Assembly: GCA_007120465.1 (NCBI GenBank)
Contig: SKNO01000183.1
Span: 1 to 33,479 of the forward strand
DNA length: 33,479 nucleotides
Direction of reading: 5' to 3'
DNA from: Nitriliruptoraceae bacterium
Lineage (GTDB): Bacteria > Actinomycetota > Nitriliruptoria > Nitriliruptorales > Nitriliruptoraceae
This document shows positions 23,882 through 29,648 of the stretch, one piece after another. Under the pieces are notes generated by a model that was not told the DNA's origin, did not search any database, and worked only from the letters and a program-made list of their open reading frames with translations. The position numbers and the translations under genes are program-made. The first letter of the stretch is position 1. Every line of letters begins with the position of its first letter.

Positions 23882-25834
23882 ATGCTCGACGGCCTGTTCC
23901 CGCTGACCGATCCGGGTGCGGTGTTCGCGGTGCTGTTCCTGCTCGTGCTGCTGGGGCCGATCGCCGCCGAACGGCTGCGCCTGCCCGGCATCATCGGGAT
24001 GATCGTCGCCGGGATGGTCGTCGGTCCGAACGTCACGGGCATCATCGGCCAGAACACCTTCATCGAGGCGATCGGGTACATCGGGCTGCTGTACCTGCTG
24101 TTCCAGGCGGGACTCGACCTCGACCTCGAGGGGTTCATGCGCTACCGGCGGGACTCGCTGGTGTTCGGGGTGCTGACCTTCGTGCTGCCGATGGTGATCG
24201 TCACCTGGGTGGCGACGGCGCTCGGGATCGAGCTGTTGCCAGCGATCATCATCGGCTCGGCGCTGACCAGCCACACGCTGCTGAGCTACAACACCGTCGC
24301 CAGCTTCGACCTGCTGAGGAACCGGGCGGTCACCGCGACCCTCGGGGCGACCCTGCTGGTGACCGTCGGCGCGCTGCTCGTGCTGGCCGTCGGGGCTGCC
24401 GCCGCCCGGGGCGACGCGACGCCGCTGTTCTGGGTCCTGTTCTCGGCAGGCCTGCTCGCCTACCTCGTCGTCGTGCTGGCCGCCCTGCCACGGTTCACCC
24501 GGTGGTTCTTCACGGGCCTCGGCCAGGAGCGGCAGGTGCGCCTGACCTTCCTGCTGTCGGGGATGGGGCTGGCCGCGGTGGTCGCCGGCCTGATCGGGAT
24601 CGAACCGATCGTGGGCGCGTTCCTCGCCGGGCTCGCCTTCAACCGCTTCGTGCCGTTCGGCACGATGATCGACGACCGTGTCCGGGTGATCGGGCGCAGC
24701 GTGTTCATCCCGGCGTTCCTGATCACGACCGGGATGATGCTCGACCCGTTCGGGTTGTTCGCCGACCCACGGGCGCTGCTGCTTGGTGGCGCGTTGCTCG
24801 GTGCCTGCGTCGCGTCGAAGTGGTTGGCGGCCGATCTGTCCGGCCGCCTGATGGGTGCGAGCCGTCCCGAACGGGGGGTGATGTTCTCCCTGTCGGTCGG
24901 GCAGGCCGCAGGCGCGCTGGCCGCGGTGATCGTTGCGCGCGAACTCGGACTCGTCGGGCAGGTCGAGGTGAACGCGATCGTGCTCGTGATCCTGCTGACC
25001 GCGCTGATCGCTGGATGGACCGCGGACCGGCACGCCCCCCGGGTCGAGGCGCGGCACCTCGGCGCCGCAGCGATGGGTACGCGCGTGGTGGTGCCGGTGT
25101 CGAACCCGCGCACCGTCGGCTCGCTGGTCCGCATCGCGGCGCAGGTCGCCGCTCCCGACTCGGGCGCGGTGGTCGCGGTCAACGTCCTGCCCTTCGATGC
25201 CCGGCCGGAGCAACTGAAGGTGCACCGGGACCTGGCGACGCAGGCCGAGAAGGTGGCGCTGGCATCGGGCGCCGAGGCGTCCACCTCGGTGCGGATCGAC
25301 GCGTCCACCGTCGATGGGGTGCTCCACACCGTCGTGGAGCAGAGCGGCACCGCGTTGGTGATGGGCTGGAAGGGGTACGCCAACGCTCGGGAGGGGCTGT
25401 TCGGGTCGGTGATCGACCAGGTCGTGTCACGCAGCCCGGTACCGGTGCTCGTGTGTCGCCCGGGCGACGACGACGCCACCAGACGGGTCGTGGTCGTGAT
25501 CACCCAGGAGGACGTCGGACCCGCCGGCGAGATGGGCACGCACCTGGCGCTGGAGGTCGCGTCACGGATCGCGCGACAGGCCGAGGTCCGGATCGTCGCC
25601 GTCACCGACGTGGAGGAGACGCTGGTCCGGCCCCGCCTCCAGGCGGTACGCGACGGCGACGCGATCGAGGTCGTCGCGCTCGAAGGGGTCGTGGGGCGGC
25701 TCAACCGGGTGTTGCAGCCCGGTGACGTGGTCATCACGGGGATGCCGCCGGCGACGAGCCGGCTCGGCCGCGGTGCCCGTCGCCTCGCGCGGGCGGCGTC
25801 GGGCCGGACCGTGATCGTGGCGGTCCCCCACTGA
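23882..25834 (+). CDS. CPA2 cation:proton antiporter with C-terminal universal-stress-protein domain
   Basis: 650 residues. The first ~385 residues form a Kef/NhaS-like antiporter with about 12 membrane segments: ERLRLPGIIGMIVAGMVVGPNVTG, YLLFQAGLDLDLEGF (family FxxGLxxD block) and GIEPIVGAFLAGLAFNRFVP. CPA2 members exchange Na+ or K+ for H+. A cytoplasmic part from about 400 resembles a universal stress protein, with RVVVPVSNPRTVGSLVRIA, ALVMGWKG, and the GSVIDQVVSRSPVPVLVCRPG nucleotide-binding end. A second, shorter USP-like repeat (RRVVVVITQEDVG ...) runs to the C-terminus. The USP part probably senses ATP or c-di-AMP-like ligands to gate transport. ATG at 23882 has GAGG with an 8-nt spacer. 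Convergent with the Fur gene across the hairpin repeats. Confidence 0.87.
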   Translation: MLDGLFPLTDPGAVFAVLFLLVLLGPIAAERLRLPGIIGMIVAGMVVGPNVTGIIGQNTFIEAIGYIGLLYLLFQAGLDLDLEGFMRYRRDSLVFGVLTFVLPMVIVTWVATALGIELLPAIIIGSALTSHTLLSYNTVASFDLLRNRAVTATLGATLLVTVGALLVLAVGAAAARGDATPLFWVLFSAGLLAYLVVVLAALPRFTRWFFTGLGQERQVRLTFLLSGMGLAAVVAGLIGIEPIVGAFLAGLAFNRFVPFGTMIDDRVRVIGRSVFIPAFLITTGMMLDPFGLFADPRALLLGGALLGACVASKWLAADLSGRLMGASRPERGVMFSLSVGQAAGALAAVIVARELGLVGQVEVNAIVLVILLTALIAGWTADRHAPRVEARHLGAAAMGTRVVVPVSNPRTVGSLVRIAAQVAAPDSGAVVAVNVLPFDARPEQLKVHRDLATQAEKVALASGAEASTSVRIDASTVDGVLHTVVEQSGTALVMGWKGYANAREGLFGSVIDQVVSRSPVPVLVCRPGDDDATRRVVVVITQEDVGPAGEMGTHLALEVASRIARQAEVRIVAVTDVEETLVRPRLQAVRDGDAIEVVALEGVVGRLNRVLQPGDVVITGMPPATSRLGRGARRLARAASGRTVIVAVPH

Positions 25835-25844
25835 CCAGTGGGCC

Positions 25845-25999
25845 TGCGAGAACCTGGGCGTGGGGCGAGGTTCTTGCACCGTCGGGGTGTGGCGGTCCGG
25901 TCGGGTGCGAGAACCTGGGCGTGGGGCGAGGTTCTTGCACCGTCGGGGCGTGGCGGTCCGGTGGGGTGCGAGAACCTGGGCGTAGGGCGAGGTTCTTGC
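25845..25999 (+). repeat. Three tandem hairpins on a 61-bp period between convergent genes
   Basis: Hairpin units lie at 25845-25878, 25906-25939 and 25967-25999. Copies 1 and 2 are identical over 34 bp; copy 3 differs by one loop base (GTAGGGCG for GTGGGGCG) and its last base. Each folds as GCGAGAACCT pairing with AGGTTCTTGC around a 12-nt loop. On the plus transcript the one imperfect pair is G-U; on the minus transcript it is an A-C mismatch, so the stem is stronger in RNA from the antiporter gene. The two 27-bp spacers differ at only two positions, so the whole 61-bp unit was duplicated. The array starts 11 bp after the antiporter stop and ends 31 bp before the Fur stop, which fits a terminator. 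It may belong to a dispersed repeat family. Confidence 0.8.
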
Positions 26000-26030
26000 G
26001 CTCCGGACGGCGTCGACCGGGCGGGTCGGT

Positions 26031-26453
26031 TCAGGCGCCGCGGCAGCGGCGGCAGCGGCCGTGCACGACGAGCTCCACCTCGTCGACCTCGAAGCCGTGG
26101 CCCTCGTCGAGGTGCTCGCGGATCTGTGCGACGAGCGACCCGATGTGGTGGTCGACCTCGCCGCAGGAGGTGCACACGAGGTGGAAGTGCTCGTCGGGGT
26201 GGGCCGGCTCCCACCGGGCGGCGTCCCGGTCCCCGAGCCGGGTCATCCGCGCCAGGCCGAGCTCCTCGAACAGCGCGAGCGCCCGGTAGATCGACGCCTG
26301 GTCGACCTGGCCCGCGAGCTCGGTGGCCAGCTCCTCGACCGTCACGTGTCCCGACGCGCTGATGAGTGCGTCCCAGACGAGCCGCCGCGGACCGGTCGCG
26401 CGGTACCCCTCCTGCCGGAGGGTCCGGTCCAGCTCGACCGTCGAGGGATCCAT
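26031..26453 (-). CDS. Fur family transcriptional regulator
   Basis: 140 residues. A winged-helix DNA-binding domain (about 10-82, YRATGPRRLVWDALISASGHVTVEEL ... DQASIYRALALFEELGLARM) is followed by the dimer/metal domain with HPDEHFHLVCTSCGEVDHH. Ligand candidates are His85, His89, His91, Cys94, Cys97, His102 and His103, and the C-terminal CRRC (Cys134, Cys137) completes a structural zinc site. This could be Fur, Zur or another metal or peroxide sensor; the neighbours (helicase, antiporter) do not settle it. No metal transporter is nearby. ATG at 26453 has no ribosome binding site and follows a -10 box by 6 nt, suggesting a leaderless message. Confidence 0.92.
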   Translation of the reverse strand: MDPSTVELDRTLRQEGYRATGPRRLVWDALISASGHVTVEELATELAGQVDQASIYRALALFEELGLARMTRLGDRDAARWEPAHPDEHFHLVCTSCGEVDHHIGSLVAQIREHLDEGHGFEVDEVELVVHGRCRRCRGA

Positions 26454-26459
26454 GGCGGC

Positions 26460-26465
26460 AGCCTA
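26460..26465 (-). promoter_or_regulatory. -10 box (TAGGCT) for a leaderless Fur-family mRNA
   Basis: Minus-strand TAGGCT ends 6 nt before the ATG, so transcription would begin at or next to the start codon. This fits the absent ribosome binding site. Confidence 0.45.
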
Positions 26466-26512
26466 CGCCACCCCACCGGTCGCGCCGATCCGTGGCCGGA
26501 GGTTGCCAGGGT

Positions 26513-26544
26513 GCACATCCCCCTGCTCGAGCAGGGGGATGTGC
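26513..26544. terminator. Perfect 32-bp palindrome, copy A
   Basis: GCACATCCCCCTGCTC (26513-26528) is followed directly by its exact reverse complement to 26544, centred on CTCGAG. RNA would form a 14-bp stem with a 4-nt loop. It lies in the 160-bp spacer between the helicase stop and the Fur promoter. It shares its outer arm with copy B at 26578, so it is probably a repeated element acting as a terminator. Confidence 0.6.
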
Positions 26545-26577
26545 GGTCGAGGTGGGGTCAGACGCTCGAGGGTGACG

Positions 26578-26601
26578 ATCCCCGTGCGCTCGCAAGGGGA
26601 T
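26578..26601 (-). terminator. Palindrome copy B, directly after the helicase stop
   Basis: On the minus strand ATCCCCTTGCGAGCGCACGG and the following GGAT pair end to end with one mismatched pair and a 2-nt centre, beginning 12 bp after the helicase stop. GGGGATGTGCAC (26596-26607) is the exact inverse of GTGCACATCCCC (26511-26522) in copy A. Probable helicase terminator. Confidence 0.55.
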
Positions 26602-26613
26602 GTGCACCGCGGG

Positions 26614-28272
26614 TCACAGCCGATCGATCCAGCGGTCGGCGGCGTGCAACCGGCGTTCGAGGTCCCGGATCGTTGCCTCGCCTACGGCCGTGACCCCGGC
26701 CTCCTGGTTGAGGCGGGCGTTGACCACCTCCGGGGTCAGCCCGGTCAGGTGCACGATCATCCGCACCCGGTCGGCGTTGGCCTGTCGCAGCTCCCGCTTG
26801 CGCTGCGTGCGGCTCACGGTGAGCGTCGTGCCGCCCGCCCCGTCCGGACCGCCGCGCAGGGGTGGCGGGGGCGCGAGCTCGATCTCCAGGGTCAGGTCCT
26901 CCCGGTGCTCGTGGATCAGGTCCTCCGGATGGCTGTCGTCGAACACGCTGTTCGGATCGCTGTCCGCCGGTGTGGCCGAGATCGCCTGGAACAGCGACAG
27001 CTGGTCGTCCTCGCCAGCCGGGAGCTGGTCGAGCTCGACCGGCACCTGTTCGCCCGTCTCCTCACGACGCCGCAGCGAGTGGGTGCGCTGCTCGGCCAAC
27101 TGGTTCGCGAAGGCGCGGATGCGCGGATCGTTGGGGATGAACATGAAGGCCTTCTGGCGCCGCAAGGTCCCGTGCCAGCGCACGAGGCGCCCGACCGCCT
27201 GCCGGAAGAACAGCTCGGTGACCGTGTTGGTGGCGTACACGCCGACCCGCAGGCGCGGGACGTCCACCCCCTCCGACACCATCCGCACCGCGACGATCCA
27301 CGGGTCCGTCCCGGTCGCGAACTCCGCGATCCGTTCGCTGGCCAGCGGGTCGTCCGAGGTCGCGACCACGGCGTCGACCCCGTGGCGGCGACGCAGCAGA
27401 CGGGCGATCGCCTGGGCGTGGTCGACGTCCATCGCGATCGCCAGGGCCCCCGCGTCGCGCTGCACCTCGCGCAGTCGGCACAGCTGCTCGTGGGCCTGGT
27501 CGAGCACCGCCGGCAGCCACTCGCCGCCCGGTGACAGCGCGGTCCGCAACCGCTGGGACGCGCCGGTCCGATCGAGGGGATCGTCGAAGGTGGCGGACAT
27601 CTCGGCGCCGTCGGGCGCCATCCACTCCATATGTCCGCCGATCGCCGGGAAGAACACGGGGCGGACCACCCCGCCGTCCTCCAGCGCGTCCCCGTAGCCG
27701 TAGGTGTAGTGCGAGACGGCCTCGTCGAAGGCGTACTCCACGAAGGGGATCGGATCCTGGTCGCTGCGGAAGGGTGTCCCGGAGAGCTGGAGCCGCCGGG
27801 CGGCGAACTCGAAGGCGGACGCGATGCCCTCACCCCATGCCCGCTCCGAGCCGGCGTGGTGGATCTCGTCGAGGATCACGAAGGCGTCGTCGGCGGGGCC
27901 GCGCAGCCGGCGCGCGCTGGACGCGACCTGCTGGTAGGTGACGACGACCCCGTGCATGTCGACCGGGAAGCCGTCGGTGGACGCCCACTCCGGTTCGAGG
28001 TGGAGCCCGAAGGACGCACCGGCCGCGGACCACTGGTGCTTGAGGTGCTGTGTCGGTGCCACGATGATCACGCGGCGGTGTGGGTAGCTCGCGAGGTCGC
28101 GCAGCGCGGCCGTCAGTGCGAAGGTCGTCTTCCCGGCGCCCGGGGTCGCGACGGTGAGGAAGTCGCGACGGTCGGACCCCTCGAAGGCATCGAGCGCCTC
28201 CTTCTGCCAGCGGCGTAGACGCAGGGAACGACGCAACGGCGGACCTTCGTGGTCGTGGTCGGTGGCACGCAC
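26614..28272 (-). CDS. SF2 DEAD/DEAH-box helicase
   Basis: Up to 552 residues. SF2 motifs are complete: a Q-like region RRWQKEALDAF, motif I ATPGAGKT (42-49), motif II DEIHH (135-139), motif III SGTPF, motif V-like VRMVSEGVDVPRLRVGVYA and motif VI FRQAVGRLVRW. The helicase core ends near residue 385. The remaining tail is acidic then basic (PVELDQLPAGEDDQLSLFQAI ... TVSRTQRKRELRQANADRVRMIVHLTG) and ends in a helical region with no family I recognise. The role is probably DNA or RNA unwinding in repair; specificity is unknown. Start is uncertain: GTG 28272 has no ribosome binding site, while TTG 28236 has GAAGG with a 7-nt spacer. Both keep every motif. Divergent from the Lon-like protease. 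Confidence 0.85.
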   Translation of the reverse strand: MRATDHDHEGPPLRRSLRLRRWQKEALDAFEGSDRRDFLTVATPGAGKTTFALTAALRDLASYPHRRVIIVAPTQHLKHQWSAAGASFGLHLEPEWASTDGFPVDMHGVVVTYQQVASSARRLRGPADDAFVILDEIHHAGSERAWGEGIASAFEFAARRLQLSGTPFRSDQDPIPFVEYAFDEAVSHYTYGYGDALEDGGVVRPVFFPAIGGHMEWMAPDGAEMSATFDDPLDRTGASQRLRTALSPGGEWLPAVLDQAHEQLCRLREVQRDAGALAIAMDVDHAQAIARLLRRRHGVDAVVATSDDPLASERIAEFATGTDPWIVAVRMVSEGVDVPRLRVGVYATNTVTELFFRQAVGRLVRWHGTLRRQKAFMFIPNDPRIRAFANQLAEQRTHSLRRREETGEQVPVELDQLPAGEDDQLSLFQAISATPADSDPNSVFDDSHPEDLIHEHREDLTLEIELAPPPPLRGGPDGAGGTTLTVSRTQRKRELRQANADRVRMIVHLTGLTPEVVNARLNQEAGVTAVGEATIRDLERRLHAADRWIDRL

Positions 28273-28369
28273 GTGCCCGGTCGGCGAGCCGCGCGGACCG
28301 CTGCACCGGGCGGGCGAGGTGCGGACCGAGGTGCCGTCGCGCGCGGACGTGCGGGCTCGAGAGCGTCGC

Positions 28370-28375
28370 AGGGTA
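28370..28375 (-). promoter_or_regulatory. Putative -10 box (TACCCT) for the SF2 helicase gene
   Basis: Minus-strand TACCCT lies 97 nt before GTG 28272 in the 293-bp divergent spacer. Nearby are an inverted repeat GGCAGC...GCTGCC (28379-28405) and a perfect 16-bp palindrome CGCACCCGCGGGTGCG (28414-28429), either of which could bind a regulator. No gene is recognised in this spacer. Confidence 0.35.
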
Positions 28376-28492
28376 GGCGGCAGCCTCCTCGAGGTGGAAG
28401 CTGCCCTCGCCCCCGCACCCGCGGGTGCGCACCATCCGCCTCCACTCGCCGTGTACGCGCGATGAGCGGGCACAGCGGGTCCGGGTCGTGGG

Positions 28493-28512
28493 TGTCCGTA
28501 CACTGTCCGTAC
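28493..28512 (+). promoter_or_regulatory. Two TGTCCGTAC elements 11 bp apart before the Lon-like protease gene
   Basis: TGTCCGTAC occurs at 28493-28501 and 28504-28512, one helical turn apart, 53 nt before the ATG. It is the reverse complement of GTACGGACA at 17053. The joint creates TACACT (28499-28504), a possible -10 box, so repressor binding would cover the promoter. Confidence 0.5.
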
Positions 28513-28565
28513 CACGGTTCGAGGGGGCGTGGAGGAGCCGTGGCGGATCGGTGGTCGGAGCGAGG

Positions 28566-29603
28566 ATGTCGCGAGGTGAGCGTCGGGGCGCGCACCGCGA
28601 CAGCCCCTGGCAACGGCTCCGTCGCCGCCTGACCGTGCCACGCGCGACCGCGCTGCTCGTCGCCATGGCCGTGGTCATCGCGATCCTGCCGGTGCCCTGG
28701 CTGCACGTCGTCGGCGACGACCCACCGGGGTGGGCCTGGCGGCTCGACGGCCGGATGGTGGTCGACGGCCAGGTGATGGATCCGGCCGGCCGCTGGTCGT
28801 GGCTGACGGTGGGTCGCCCCCCGATGGTGTACGAGACCGCGTTGGATGCCTTTCGCGGCACCGAGGAGCCGCCCCGCGACATGCGCATCGGACCGGCCGG
28901 CTCCCGGCCGGCGCAGAGCGAACCCCTCGCGGCTGCGATCGGGTTGCGGCAGGCTGGGATCGAGCTCCAGCTCGGGGTGTTCGTGGAGGTCGCCGAGCCG
29001 CGCTTCGAGTGGCTGCCCCCACACGCCGTGATCACCGAGATCGACGGGGTCGGACTCGCCACGCGCGCCCAGTACGACGCCGCCCTCGAGGCGGCGGCGG
29101 AGTCGCTGGCCTTCACCACCGCCACCGGGGAGACCTTCTCCGCCCCGGGGCCCGAGCTCCCGTACGACCACGTGCGGGTGATCGACCTGGCACCGCAGGG
29201 GCTCGAGGCGGGGATCGGTGGACGCTGGTCACGTCTGGCGCCGGTCGCGTGGTTCCGGAGCCTGTCGCTCGGCAGCTCGCACGGGATGATGGTCGCGCTC
29301 CTCACCTACTCCCAGGTTGCCGATCCCGACCTGGCTGCGGGACGCCACGTCGCGGGGACCGGCGGGATCCGCGGGGACGGGACGGTGTCGCGCATCGGGG
29401 GGCTGCCGGCGAAGGCTGAGGCGGCACGCCGCGCCGGCGCGGACGTGCTGCTGTTCCCCGCGTCGCAGATCGGTGACCTTGAGGACTTCGATCCGGGGTT
29501 CATGGAACTGGTCCCCGTCGAGACCCTGGCCGACGCGATCAACCACCTGGCCTTGACCCGCCTGGCGGGCGACCAGGACGGCGGGACGGGCCCGGTGCGC
29601 TGA
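28566..29603 (+). CDS. Membrane-anchored Lon-like (S16) protease, YlbL/PDZ type
   Basis: 345 residues. A membrane segment (about 27-47) precedes an extracytoplasmic part. Residues 135-195 sit where YlbL-type proteins have a PDZ domain, but only a divergent one is visible (VITEIDGVGLATRAQYDAAL). The C-terminal Lon-type protease domain (about 200-335) has the Ser-Lys dyad: Ser238 in GSSHG and Lys283 in GGLPAKAEAARRAGA. Lon and YlbL normally read PSAG; His239 replaces Ala. GTGGIRGDGTVSRIGGL just before the Lys is typical. ATG at 28566 has GGAG with a 5-nt spacer. It shares a promoter region with the helicase and converges on the UvrD-type helicase with 45 bp between stops. Confidence 0.85.
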   Translation: MSRGERRGAHRDSPWQRLRRRLTVPRATALLVAMAVVIAILPVPWLHVVGDDPPGWAWRLDGRMVVDGQVMDPAGRWSWLTVGRPPMVYETALDAFRGTEEPPRDMRIGPAGSRPAQSEPLAAAIGLRQAGIELQLGVFVEVAEPRFEWLPPHAVITEIDGVGLATRAQYDAALEAAAESLAFTTATGETFSAPGPELPYDHVRVIDLAPQGLEAGIGGRWSRLAPVAWFRSLSLGSSHGMMVALLTYSQVADPDLAAGRHVAGTGGIRGDGTVSRIGGLPAKAEAARRAGADVLLFPASQIGDLEDFDPGFMELVPVETLADAINHLALTRLAGDQDGGTGPVR

Positions 29604-29648
29604 GCCAGCGGCGGCAGACGACCGTCGATGCCTGATCGGGCACCGCGG

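Noticed and set aside
25845-25999. Repeat-spacer pattern resembling a short CRISPR array
   Set aside because: The two 27-bp spacers differ at only two positions, only three repeats exist, each is a strong hairpin, and no cas genes are present. It is a tandem duplication.
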